A stretch of DNA of 64,000 bases from Antedon mediterranea (lineage: Eukaryota; Echinodermata; Crinoidea; Comatulida; Antedonidae): NCBI RefSeq assembly GCF_964355755.1, contig NC_092670.1, forward strand, positions 5,731,001-5,795,000. The letters are read 5' to 3'. Positions within the stretch are counted from its first letter, which is position 1, and each line of letters starts with the position of its first letter. The translations under genes were made by a program, and so were the position numbers. The notes under the pieces are model-generated. The model was not told the origin of the DNA, searched no databases, and saw only the letters and a program-made list of their open reading frames with translations. Below, in pieces: positions 20,780-32,338 of this stretch.

Positions 20780-21357
20780 ACATTATGGTTCCATACAACT
20801 ACAATTGTCCAAGAATGATATATGATGTACTATCAAATTGGTTCCAACAAACCTAAAACGCAATATACTGTTTACAGTCAAATGTCTGGAATATGTCATC
20901 TGTCAACCATACACAACAACGAATCTCAAACTTTCCAATCCAAGGACATTTCCCACCAACATTATAACTCACTTTGCCTAGTAACCACATATATACCAAC
21001 AGAACCATATCTACAAGCCCCAGCTTTACAGAAACAACACCACGCCCATCATGTTAAACCTACACTTTATGTGGTGTACTGTAATTGACAAAAAACAGAC
21101 AAAAGCATGCACTAAAACCATTATTAAAATCATAACGACAAACTCTTTACTTGTTCGAATTTTCTAACGTACGACGTTATATAAGTACATTATACACATT
21201 GATGGTTTAATGGTTAAGACATCTGCATATCAAGCAGAATATTCCAGATTCAAGTCTCGGTTTTATTGCAACTCGACTTCATAATCTAAATTCATCTTAA
21301 AACACAATTGCGATATATGAACGGCATTATATACAAATGTATATTACAAAAAACAGC
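20780..21357 (+). repeat. ~0.6-kb dispersed/tandem repeat, copy 1, with tRNA-like segment
   Basis: It starts GTTCCATACAACTACAATTG and ends near ACAATTGCGATATATGAACG. It is about 95% identical by eye to 22,980-23,560, with a third partial copy after it. It includes a tRNA-like region near its right end. The longest ORF lacks any known domain and is not clearly conserved as protein. Confidence 0.85.
21196..21270 (+). repeat. tRNA-derived (SINE-like) segment
   Basis: An A box TGGTTTAATGG (21203-21213) and a B box GATTCAAGTCT (21247-21257) have the correct spacing. Between them is a perfect anticodon stem TCTGC/GCAGA with a 7-nt loop ATATCAA (U33 and A37 kept; formal anticodon AUC). The acceptor and T stems pair poorly, so this is not a functional tRNA. 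It repeats, more decayed, at 23,382-23,455. Confidence 0.6.
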
Positions 21358-22430
21358 AATACAAGATACAAGATACAAGATACAAGATAACTTTATTGTC
21401 AAAATTGTTAACAGCTTTGAGATATGTTTTGTACCTGAGTAGAATAAATAATACGATGTGATAACTATATAAATAAATACAAATGATATAAGTGACTATC
21501 TTGAAAAGATTTTGTTAAATAAATTGCATGCTATGTACATTGGTGAAAATCTGAAACGGTTTGTGGATATTTTTTCCTGTCAGTTTAACCCTTCCTGATC
21601 TACTTATAATGACGTCTGAATGTAATGGGTGTGATGGGTCTTGCATAATTGTGTCAAATTTCTTAAGTATGAATATATTAAACATTTCATCTAAACATTT
21701 CACTTCTACACCGATAACTCTGCTGGCCTTGTTTACTAATCTCAATTAATTAATCAATTATTAATCCCAACTACTTATGACTTTCTACTATTTCAACAAT
21801 TTCATTATCGATTTCAATATTTACATGATTAGTTTTATTTTTCCTTCTAAAATCGACAATAGCCTCTTTAGTTTTTTTGGCATTTAGTTCAAGAAAATTT
21901 TGTTTACACCAGACTACAAAATGTTCAACATATTCATTAAACAGGGATGTATTATTATTTGAAATTAAACCAACTAGGCAAGTATCATCTGCAAACTTAA
22001 CATTGAATGATTTACCTGGGTCAATATCACTATAAAAATCGGAATATAATGAAAAAAGTAAGGGGGACAGAACGCATCCCTGTGGTGCACCTGTATTACA
22101 AGTTAACTGCTTAGATACGTTACCCCTAAACTTAACAATCTGTGTTCATTCATTTAAGAAATCAGAAATCCAGAGATTTAATAGTGGATTTATTCCTAAC
22201 TTTAATAATTTATCTGTAAGTAAATGAGGCTGAATTGTATTGAACACTGCAGAAAAATCTAAAAATAATATTCTAGCATAGTTATTTGGATATTCAAGAT
22301 GACCATACACCTTTTGCGTGAGCGTCATAACTGCGTCAACTATGCCCCTTTTTTCCCTATAAGCAAATTGGTTGCTATCAATCATACCCTTTGTCTCATT
22401 ATTTAATATATTTTTTATAATTACGATCCA
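21358..22430 (-). mobile_element. CR1/Rex1-like LINE fragment: reverse transcriptase with stops and internal deletion
   Basis: On the minus strand the RT reads from NQFAYREKRG through FLDFSAVFNTIQPHLL and WISDFLNE. A TGA stop follows (22143-22145, where an Arg CGA would fit), then TQIVKF, NTGAPQGCVLSPLLF and the catalytic FADD near 21,990, on to IVDFRRKNK. A second stop falls in the SHK-Y-LG motif near 21,766. The thumb region is then missing and the sequence resumes at the polyprotein C-terminus (21745-21515, SHPLHSDVIISRSGRVKLTG). The 3' UTR ends in AATAAAGTTATC and a TTGTATC repeat tail (21,361-21,390). The 5' end is truncated near 22,430. It is a non-functional copy. Confidence 0.85.
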
Positions 22431-22975
22431 GACATATAGAGTTACCCAAGAATAATATACAAAAGATAAAACAAAAATATTCTGCTTAGATTTTAGAATG
22501 TTATGCAATAACAAACATTTCTTGTAAAATATATACATATCTCAATATCTTGGTTCAGAAACTTCAGCTATGCTACAGTAAACAATGTGTGGAGAAAATA
22601 GTAGAACTGAATATTTATAACACTATACATAGACACAATTCAACACTATTCTGATTTATGACATACATAATGCATATATATTAATACACGTGCATTAAAA
22701 AAATCTTAACTCACAACATTTAAATACACTATAACTTTCATCAAGGCTCCTTGCTAATCAAAAAATAATCTAAGTCAATTAAATTATATTTTCCAAACTC
22801 CATTATCTAATTTTCAAATAATAATCGAAGTCAATTCAATTATTTTTTACCAACTCCATTATCTAATTTTCAAACAAACAGCAAAATCTATATACAACCT
22901 AAAAAATAATTGCAATCAACGACATATAATTTACATAAAATTATTAAAGCATTATGACACATCGATACTAGATTA
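22431..22975. other. AT-rich spacer
   Basis: There is a short internal duplication (TCCATTATCTAATTTTCAAA at about 22,800 and 22,857). No gene seen. Confidence 0.4.
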
Positions 22976-22977
22976 CG

Positions 22978-23575
22978 TTCCATACAACTACAATTGTCCA
23001 AGAATGATATATGATGTACTATCAAATTGGTTCCAACAAACCTAAAACGCAAATATACTGTTTACAGTCAAATGTCTGGAAAATGTCATCTGTCAACCAT
23101 ACACTACAACGAATCTCAAACTTTCCAATCCAAGGACAATTCCCACCAACATTATAACTCACTTTGCCTAGTAACCACATATATACCAACAGAACCATAT
23201 CTACAAGTCCCAGCTTTACAGAAACAACACCACGCCCATCATGTTAAACCTACACTTTATGTGGTGTACTGTAATTGACAAAAACAGACAAAAGCATGCA
23301 CTAAAACCATTATTAAAATCATAACGGCAAACTCTTTACTTGTTCGGATTTTCTAACGTACGACGTTATATAACATTATACACATTGATTGTTTAATGGT
23401 TAGGACATCTGCATATCAAGCAAGTAGATTCCAGAATCAAATCGCGGTTTCGTTGCAACTCGACTTCATTATCTAAATTTCAAACACAAAGCAAAATCTA
23501 AAATCATCCTAAAAACACAATTGCGATATATGAACGGCATTATACAAATGAATAATACTATAGCAGCAACACAAG
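22978..23575 (+). repeat. ~0.6-kb repeat, copy 2
   Basis: It is collinear with 20,780-21,357, including the conserved TTTCCAATCCAAGGACA, TGTGGTGTACTGTAATTGAC and tRNA-like parts. The degenerate tRNA-like region is at 23,382-23,455. Confidence 0.85.
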
Positions 23576-23692
23576 ATTACGTGGCCCAAGAATGATATAT
23601 GATGTACTATTAAATTGATTCCAAAGAAATCTAAAATACAATTGTTTACACTGTTACATTTATGATAATGTCATCTGCCCATCATACAAACC
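23576..23692 (+). repeat. ~0.6-kb repeat, copy 3 (partial)
   Basis: It restarts with CCCAAGAATGATATATGATG and follows the repeat for about 110 bp before diverging. It adjoins copy 2 directly, so copies 2 and 3 are in tandem. Confidence 0.7.
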
Positions 23693-24121
23693 CACTTTGC
23701 CTGGTACGACACACTTTGTCCTTACATTTCAAACTTACATCAACTAAACAAAATTCACATCCCTCACCCCCACCTTCAGCACCAACAATAACACACTTTC
23801 AACATCCACAACTTCCAATTACAACCCGGGAACATATTATAAAAATATACACATCAATTTTTTCGACGGGCCAAACTATAATACATTTATAAAATATCTT
23901 ATTGTAATTATTAACAACAGAAAATTCTATTTCCAACTAACTAAGGAATTTAGTACACCAAATAAACGAGATCCATGATATGTCAAGCCCACCAACGTAT
24001 TATCCTAATAAATCAAAATATTAGAAGACCTTCAAGTTAAACAGAAGGTCTACAATCACGAATAAACATTCCCAATTCTTAAACTACTACACACTTTCAT
24101 CAAATATATGAAGCAGCAAAC
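23693..24121. other. Upstream region of the OB-fold gene
   Basis: This is the presumed promoter and 5' UTR of the gene starting at 24122. It is AT-rich, and no TATA box or initiator could be assigned with confidence. Confidence 0.35.
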
Positions 24122-27100
24122 ATGTCTTCATCAGTAGCCAAATTTTATATTGTCGAAGCATTTAAAACGCGCAAGCAAACGTCGAAAGACCGGAGTTTTA
24201 TTGTTGGTTCTATAATTAAAGAAAACGACCATAATGTTATATCGTGCTATATCAATAATATAAGCTCACCAGCAGCTATAACGCTATTGGCTACAGAAGC
24301 AAACACGAAGGTTTTTGTCACGCATACAGAAACAAAACCAAACATGGTTCGGCTTACAGAAAAATCAAAGGTATGTTAAAAGAAACTTTAAAATATTTTA
24401 TAACTTACAACAAACTTTCAAATAAATAATATTTTTAATCCCACTATTATTAATATCATTTCTGTTTTATACTAGTACTACTGATGAAAATCATTACTAA
24501 TTTACTTTAATTTATTCGGTATTATTAGGTTAGAGTTACTTAAAAAAAAACAGTCATTCCACACCAGTAACACAAAATCCAAATATATGTTATTAATACT
24601 ATCCTTGACCTTCTTGTCATCACCTGGTTCAAAAAATATTAATTCTGTTTATTTTCGATAAAAAATAAAACCAATCATATTTCATACATATCTTAAATCT
24701 GCTTCAAAAAGTCTAGTTAAAAAAACCGAATATCTTATCTATGGCAAGCCTCAGCTGTCTGAAGTATTCAAAATATTATATTATATCATTTGTTATTATA
24801 TTATATATTGCATTTTAATGAATTATACGTTTTGCATTATAATACTTGGTTTAAGCAGTATATTACATACAATTAATGTATCAGAATACATTATATTATA
24901 TCTATTTCTAATATTATTATGTGAAGAATGTAACAAATTATTGACGTTTTTAATTATATTATTGGTTTTAGCATTATATTATGAACATTTACTATTATAT
25001 TATTAATAAAATTCATTATATTATACAGTATATAATTGTATTATTAAACGCATTTACCTTACTTTATAACATAAAACATTATTATATTATACGTATTCGT
25101 TAGTTATATTATTATTTTGTTCATGTTCAAAACGACTGATTGAATACTTATACGTCACGACTTATTACACTTATTTAAACTCTTTCCCTCCCTCCCCCTG
25201 TTCACTAACAAGCAGCGGCAGAGTCTGAATTGTATGGCTATCAAGAATAACTAATTATCTTTATACTACGTTCTAATACTAGACTACGTAAATAGTTAAA
25301 CAATGACTACTACTAATTCTACAATACAATAACATTACTACAATAACTACTACTGCTACTACAACTAGGCCTGGTACAGTACTACTAGGCCTAGTGTTAG
25401 CTAGGCTCTAGGGCGTATGATGTTAGTACTACTAGGCTAGGCCTAGTAGTAGTCGTAGCAGTAGTACTTATTGTAGTACTATTGTATTGTAGTATAAACA
25501 GTAGCTATTGTGACCTGTCAAGTAGTCCTTGGCCACCATTGCCTAACTAGCTACCCAATACTGCGTAGTAAAAGATAACATAGTTATTATTCGATGAGCC
25601 ACACAATTCAGATTCTACCGCTGCTTGCTAGTGAATAGGCGGAGGGAGAGAAAGAGTGAAATAAACCGTGTATAAACGTATAATTATCAAATCATTCCCT
25701 TTGAACAGGAACAATAATATCATATAAATTAACAATATACGAATACGTATAATATAATAATGTTATATGTTATAAAGTAAGCTAGATGCGTTTAATATAA
25801 TACAATTATATTATAATGTAATTGTAATGAATTTTATTAATAATATAATAATAAATGTTCATAATATAATGCTAAAACCAAATAATATAATGCAAAACGT
25901 CATAATTTGTTAAAATGTTCACATAATATATTAGAAATAGATATAATATAATGTATTTTGATGCAACAATTTGTATAATATGATGCTAAAACCAAGTATT
26001 ATAATTATAATGCAAAAGTATAATTCATTAAATACAATATATAATAATATTAAAAAATGATAGAATAATATAATATTTCGAATACTTCAGACAGCTGAGG
26101 CTTCCCATATAATTCAGTACAATGGATACATATAATAAAAAGTGATATAATAATATAACATTTCGATTACTTCAAAACAGCTGAGGCTTGCCATATTATT
26201 ATTATCCATTCAACAATAATATATGAGCGTTCTTTATAAGATATTACTCTATATGATCTTTCAGGTCTACACAAACACAGCTAACTTCGATGTGGACATG
26301 CAAGCGGTCAGCAGATTTGTTAATCCTGAAAAGGTGTCGATTTCAGAGGCCAGGGGAAGCCCCCAAAAAAGGAGGCTTTCAATAGAGGGACCAGTCCTAG
26401 AAGTAATTACGACAATTTGTAGACTATTTTATAACACAATTTCCGCCACAATTTGCAATCTATTTTATTGTTGAAAAAAAAAAAATTCTTATTCAATCTA
26501 CAAATTGAACACAACCATACTGCGAATAAAAAAATATAATCAGTCATTTTATTACATTTAATATTTTTCCACCTATACACATTTTCCTTTTCAAGAAACC
26601 AAACGATGTATATAACTTTTCTATACATATTTATAGTTTACTTATACCACTCAAACGAACTATTGAACAATTAATATAAATGTATACATATACTTAGATA
26701 GGGTAGGCCTACACATAAATACAAGTTCATGCATGTGAATTGTGTTATTACAGTTATACATAAATATCTTTCATCGTCTTTAAAAATAATATGATATCAG
26801 TTTATTAATTAATAATGTTAATAACTTCTCATTACAATATACTTTTCCTTTAACTTTCCCAAACTCACAAACAAGACCCGCTTAAAAAAGAGTGCTCGTT
26901 TAAACGCTAGTTTCATTACTTCACGATTAAAAACTGAAATAGAAACAGTATATTATCAGTAAAGTATTCAACAGTAGTAACGCAGTAAAATAGAAAAAAA
27001 TTATAAACAACTATTATTACGTAACAACGAAATTATTCGGGATGTACGAAAAAGCGGAGAAAAATCAATGCGTTATAGAGTTTCGTTTTCATAATTTTCC

Positions 27101-28479
27101 AATTAAATCTTTTTACATCTTTGGTTAAAACATACAATTTCGCTTTCTCATTCTAAAATAAAAATCACAATGTTGCCTTAACATAATTATATTTCTCTTT
27201 TAGATCGGCCAACTGACTCAGGCACCAACCTACACCAGAAGAACACTAACCATGGGGACAAGAGAGGCCCCCATGAGTATAACGCTATGGGGGTCTGCGG
27301 CGGAAGATGCCGCAACCCTCACTGATAACATTATCGTGAGCGCAGTGGTAATTACTCAAGAAGGCCATGCCTCAAGCACGGCATCCACCAAATTTACGGT
27401 AAATTGCAACCCCATTCATATACCAAAACAAATCAATATACAAATAAACTTTTAAAAGTAGGCCTATCGTAAAATCACATAACCAGATATCCAATACCAC
27501 TAAACTATCAAATACCTTAATACCCACATCTTCAACTAAAAATACACTTTACGACAACCAACTAATCATTAAAAAATACCGTACAACATCAAATCAAAAT
27601 TACAAAACAAATTATTTAATGTAACTTATATTCCCATAACAAATTTTTACTTTTCCAGACAAATGGTGCAAGTAAATGCGATGTCGAGATCGTGGCAATT
27701 GGCGATATTAACGACGGGTAAGATTTTCTAATGATTATTAACAAAGTCCTCCCACATTTAATTCAACCCATACCAAAAAGTTTCTGCAATCTGCAGTTTC
27801 AATCATGTTTCAACAGTATTTAAACAAATAGTATTATTACTTTATGCAAATTGATGTCTTTTTCTTTGTTGTTTCATCATCGTATTATGTTTCGCATTTC
27901 AAATTTAAAACATACAAATCCAGGAACTAGAACCTTCGCAAAAATCTGCGCGCTCATGACAATTTTGTAAACGCCTACAATTGCCTGAAACGTACTGTTA
28001 TTCCATTGAAAATAAATTTTGAAAATTTTAACCGCGCGTACGCGCGCATACGTTACATGCGCTACGCACGTAATTGTATTGCCATTATGATGATTTATGC
28101 CCTGAAATGTATGAGTACCAAATTTTATTTAATTGTGATTCATAATTGTTAAGATAATTACAAATACGTGATTTCGTTAAACATTCGATTCCGACCGACA
28201 TAGTAAACTATAGAGTCGCGTCCACATGACTAAAAAACAAATAAATAAATAAACACAAACTGCAAACAATGTCTCAATATTTGTATTCTACTATTTATTA
28301 CATTTCCCTTTTTCAGGTACCCAATAGATATCGTCACTAACGAAGGGAAAACGTTTAAAGTTCCTGAAGAGTTATCGTTTACAGTAGGCCTAACCGATAT
28401 CCAACTACCGTTGTCGGCAACAATTTCCTACAACGCGGTTGCTGAAGTGACAGAATTAAAATATAAAACCGATAAATAA
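24122..28479 (+). CDS. Five-exon gene for a 267-residue RPA-like OB-fold protein
   Basis: Exons: 24122-24370, 26265-26402, 27204-27398, 27659-27717, 28317-28479 (804 nt including TAA). All introns are GT-AG, and every acceptor has a pyrimidine tract (for example TTTCTCTTTTAG). The first three junctions fall between codons and the fourth splits a Gly codon (GG|G), so the frame runs cleanly to the stop. Residues 1-129 begin MSSSVAKFYIVEAF and include a basic patch (PQKRRLS) near 112-120. Residues 130-200 carry YTRRTLTMGT and the TLWG motif (156-159), which resemble the second OB-fold DNA-binding domain of RPA70. The C-terminus reads to KYKTDK. A single-stranded-nucleic-acid-binding role is inferred from the motif only. 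At 267 residues it is far shorter than RPA70 (about 600). It could be a host gene or one captured by a mobile element. AATAAA overlaps the stop codon and recurs near 28,515. Confidence 0.78.
24741..26109. mobile_element. 1.37-kb imperfect palindrome (foldback element) in intron 1
   Basis: The left end GGCAAGCCTCAGCTGTCTGA is matched in inverted form at the right end (26,085-26,109). The arms stay paired inwards through AATGAATTATAC, TTATGAACATTTA, AAACGCAT, CGTATTCGT, CAAGCAGCGG and TCTACAATACAAT to a centre near 25,420. They differ by substitutions and indels. The centre is rich in CTAGGCCTA. No transposase ORF is present. The whole element lies between exons 1 and 2. Confidence 0.85.
26110..26196. 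repeat. Second copy of the foldback terminus
   Basis: It ends CAGCTGAGGCTTGCCATA, repeating the right terminal ~85 bp of the adjacent palindrome with changes. This suggests terminal duplication or a second nested end. Confidence 0.65.
26403..27203. other. Intron 2 of the OB-fold gene
   Basis: AT-rich with no recognisable element. Donor GTAATT and acceptor TTTCTCTTTTAG. Confidence 0.6.
27947..28240 (-). mobile_element. Second copy of the AGTCGCG hairpin-ended repeat, inside intron 4
   Basis: It matches 19,930-20,230 and retains the terminus GACATAGTAAACTATAGAGT-CGCG-TCCACATGACTAAAAA, but nearly all the tetranucleotide tract is lost. It lies between exons 4 and 5 of the OB-fold gene. Confidence 0.7.
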
Positions 28480-28569
28480 ATAAATGTTATGTTGTAGGCT
28501 ATTGCCAATTCAAAAATAAACCTAAACCTAAAACCGAGACCAACATTATTCTTTCTTTCTCCTCCATTT

Positions 28570-28800
28570 TTAGTCGCGTGCTAACACGACTCTACACCTC
28601 ACAATGTCGGTCGATAAACACTAATTAAAGTTTGAGCACGCGACTGCAGCCATGTATATGGCCTTGTTGTGCCTTGCATATGTCACCAAGGCCACAGCTG
28701 CAGTCAGCTACAGAAATTTGTGTTCACTGACCAACCAATCTACCAACCGACATATTGAGCTGCAAAGTCGCATTAGCACGCAACTCACAACTTGTAAATA
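28570..28800 (+). repeat. AGTCGCG hairpin repeat, plus-strand fragment
   Basis: TTTTTAGTCGCGTGCTAACA, then GACTCTAC and ATGTCGGTCG, matches the terminus of the minus-strand copies in opposite orientation. AGTCGCGTGCT at 28,575 is repeated in inverted form as AGCACGCGACT at 28,635, and a CTGCAG/TGGCC-containing palindrome follows. It is just downstream of the OB-fold gene. Confidence 0.55.
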
Positions 28801-28849
28801 TTCAATTTCATAACTAGTCAGCATATGGAAATTTATGTCAACTACTGGT

Positions 28850-29690
28850 GCATCTCATATTTCTGATTGACGTCAAAGTTGCACAACGTGACTTTTACAA
28901 AAATGGTCCATTTTTGTACACTAAAAATGACATTTTTTACGACAACTTACGTGCAAACGCACATTTCAAATTTCAAATTGCGCAAAATTAATCTGTAATC
29001 AACTTCCTGCATGTTATAATGAAGCACATCTCCGCTTACCCATACATCAAAATTTTCCCTTCACATTTTAAAATTGCTTACTTTTACGTCAATCCATTAC
29101 CTTTAATCTAAATTTTTATGACGTCATGATGTTCATAAACGTGAATAATTTGAGCCACTGATTTTCATCATTACATTAAATTTCAATATGCTATAGCTCC
29201 ACAGAATAAAAAAGTGATACGCATGAATACAATGTTTGAATTATAGAAACGAAAACATGTACACATTCTCCGCATCATATTTTGTTACGTTATCATATGG
29301 CCAGTTTCAATATAAAAATCGTATCTTCATATTTTACGTCATAATTCGTCAAATCACCAGCAAATACACTACCTATGTTATACGTATTCCAATACCTTCA
29401 ACATGTTAACAAGATGTTGCTCAGACAATTTCCATCGGAAAGAAATTTTCTGGTATCTTCGTCTTTCATTTTGACGACGTCATCAAGTTAAAAAATAGAA
29501 CTAAAATTGTTCCCGTTATTTTCATCTATGCTACACTGTATACAATAAACAGTATAGTGTATACTGTACTTCAATATACTTCCGACACAACATAGAAAGC
29601 ACACTGACAACATTTTGTTTTCTTCAGTTTATAATAGCCACACCTTTTTTCTGTGCGCAATAGTTCAAATCCCGTTGTTTCTCCTATGGT
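28850..29690 (+). mobile_element. Highly diverged copy of the array repeat
   Basis: It follows the order of array units (GACGTCAAAGTTGCACAACG, GCGCAAAATTAAT, AATGAAGCACATCTCCGCTT, TTTTTATGACGTCATGATG, TCATATGGCCAGTT, ACACTGTATAC) but lacks about 400 bp from the middle and the 3' hairpin. It appears older than the array. Confidence 0.7.
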
Positions 29691-29694
29691 TTAT

Positions 29695-29950
29695 TGTATG
29701 TAATGTTTACATTATATACTAGATACATACAGTATACTGCACTAAAGAACAGCATTCAGCGCAACAATTTTCATCAGGTCATAATGACAATATTTCATTT
29801 TGTAAAAACTTGATAAAAAGCGAAAAATTTTGATACATAATTATGTATCTAAATTTGTAATACATTTTTTAAATGATAGAGGGCGCAAAACAATAATTTG
29901 CTTCATTCACCTCTAATACAAATCTCCTAACATGTTGGGTTAGCAGATTT
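29695..29950. other. AT-rich spacer
   Basis: Nothing recognised. Confidence 0.35.
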
Positions 29951-29954
29951 TTAA

Positions 29955-30185
29955 ATCTTTTCAATCTGATCGTTGTCAATGTTAGACACGGCCTCTTCTA
30001 TCTTCTCCTTTCATTCCTCGTTGTGCATGAACTGGTGTCTCCAACCTTCCCTTTTGAACTGCGCAGAGGCTGACCTAGCACGCTTCAATTTGAACTCAAC
30101 TGGGAATACGACTCCTCGGCAAGCTCCCTTTTGAATTTGCTCTTGCTCAACTTAGCATCAAGAACAGCAGATATCTGGTTAAACG
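29955..30185 (-). pseudogene. Decayed coding fragment
   Basis: Minus-strand frames join by frameshifts into QISAVLDAKLSKSKFKREL, then FKREGWRHQFMHNEE, then KEKIEEAVSNIDNDQIEKI. The charged, helical F-K-R-E-G pattern resembles proteins encoded by tyrosine-recombinase retroelements (DIRS/Ngaro-like) in invertebrates. That identification is tentative. Confidence 0.35.
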
Positions 30186-30474
30186 TCTAAGTTTGGAGAC
30201 GCAGCAATGTCAACCCTGGTTTCCAACTACGCCCTGTTCTGAATCCAAAACGGCAAAAAATAATTAGATAATGAGAAGAAAAACGCAAACTGGTGGTGTA
30301 AAGAACATAACAGTGTAACGTGTTGACCGCAAATGACTAAGCATACACCCTTTCCCACTACACCTGCACAAGTCTTTTGCATAACAACACAAGGCATACC
30401 AAACCCTGTCGTACAACTACGATGAGATATAAATTCACTTCTAAACACGTAATAAAGAGAATTACTAATTCCTA

Positions 30475-30810
30475 AAGATATATTTCTTTTATATTATATT
30501 TCTGATGACGTCAACATGCCTAACAATTTAAATTACATGGGTCAGAAATTACACTTTTACAGTCAATTTAATGTAATACATTATACACATTTATATACAG
30601 TAAAATGACGAATTTCATGTCCAGTTACTATACTATATATACTATATGACACAAAATAGACAGAATTTCGCAATAACAACATATTATATTCTTCAGTTCA
30701 GGTCATAATGCCATAATCTTTTTCCGTGTGCAATATTCCAACGTATGACTTTCACGTGGCGTTTGTCATGCGGATAACTAACTCGTCAAAGTGACGAGTT
30801 TCATGTCTAG
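30475..30810 (+). mobile_element. Array unit 1: 3' fragment, type A end
   Basis: It starts within the TGACGTCA-ACATGCC block and is internally deleted. It contains a decayed 3' terminus (GACGAATTTCATGTCCAG at about 30,606) and then an intact type A end: GCGGATAACT, hairpin, TCATGTCTAG. Confidence 0.8.
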
Positions 30811-32338
30811 TTATTTCTCTTCTTTCTTTCTGTATGATTTTTGTGGAACGCTTTTCTCGAAAACTTGCAAACATAACATTTTGTAACTTTCTCAACATAT
30901 CGTCGTGCACATGAAGATGTGCAGCGAAGCTTTTCATGATGTTTACAATTGCGCAACGTGACTTACGCGCGATTTAACGATTTTGTCGTATTTAACATAG
31001 CTCGACAACCAAATAACATTTCAACTTGAAACTTTGCAAAAGTTTAATTTATATCATGCGCTAACTTTCTGTTGAAAAAAAATTGCGTATTTTACACAAA
31101 GTTACGCGCGCACACGCATATAAAATTTCAAAATGCGCAAAATTAATTTTTAATCAACTTTCTACGCGTTTCATGTCGTTTTAAGCATGTCAACAATTCC
31201 CACGCGTGCGCACATTTTTACGTGTGCGGTGCGCACGTAGCATCGAAAACGTATTTTTTTTGCGTAATTTATGTTTTTCCAGCCTTTTCTAGTAATTTTA
31301 CCAAATTTTAAACAATTTCGACTTAAAGATACGTCATACGAGCACGTCGAATTGGACAATTTGCGCGCGTTTTTTATGAAAAGGTTAAAAAATTCGTTTA
31401 AAATATGCCTTTTTTTAAACAGTCGTAATTTCTAACCTAAACGGTCAAATTTTTGTGGATGACATATTCTAGAAGTAGATGAGTTATAGATATCGGATCA
31501 GGTATTAATATGGCTAACCGGACCTAGTGACGTCATCGTATGGCCACGCGAATATAAAATTTAGGATTTTTGTATCATTCGTCATAGCTCATCACATTGA
31601 ATAGAGCGCATCTCCACTTATCCGATTTCCATTTTCACCCCGATTTTGATATTGTCTAGGTCAATCAACTATCTTTCGCATGAGTTAAAAATATTTTAAT
31701 TTTTTTGACGTCATCATGCCTAAAAATTTAAATCACGTGTGGCATCAATTTCATCTTTACAGTAAATTTTAATCTGTTATAGCTCGAAAGAATAAAATGT
31801 GATAATCACGATTAAAACTTTTTCTGGAAGCTATTGGATTGTAGATACGAAATTATGTAAAAATGTTGCCAATCGGATGTTGTGACGTCATTATATGGCC
31901 AGTTAAATAAAAAAGGTCGTATTTTCATCTTTTGCGTCATAATTCATTACATTTAAAAGAGCGCGCATCAATATTTCACGTATTCAAATTTCTTCTACAC
32001 GCTAATACGTTGTTGCTGAGATAATTTCCTTTCGGAATTGCTATCTTCGCGTTTCATTTTAAAACCGTCAACATGTTAAAAATTGCAATAAATAGCGGGT
32101 CCCGTAATTTCACCTATTCTACACTGTATGTGATATGGATACAGATTATACTGTGTATACTATATATGAATTTAAATAATAAAATTCAGCAATAACAAAC
32201 ATATCATATTCTTCAGTTCAGGTCATAATGCCAACGTGAACACTTCCTTTTGTCCTCAACCTATCCCCTTAATGTTAATGTTGCACCACTTGCGCGGCGG
32301 ATAACCAAACTCGTCAAAGTGACGAGTTACATGTCTAG
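30811..32338 (+). mobile_element. Array unit 2, type B end, no 5' module
   Basis: It begins directly after CTAG with the leader TTATTTCTCTTCTTTCTTTC. It ends in the type B tail: CTCAACCTATCCCCTTAATG, then GCGGCGGATAACCAAACTCG, then the hairpin, then CTAG. Confidence 0.88.

Noticed and set aside
21196-21270. Functional tRNA gene
   Set aside because: The acceptor and T stems are mismatched and the second copy is further decayed.
24818-25006. 62-codon hydrophobic ORF
   Set aside because: It lies wholly within the AT-rich arm of the intronic palindrome.
30227-30448. 73-codon minus-strand ORF with hydrophobic stretch
   Set aside because: No homology signal, and the composition is that of random AT-rich sequence.
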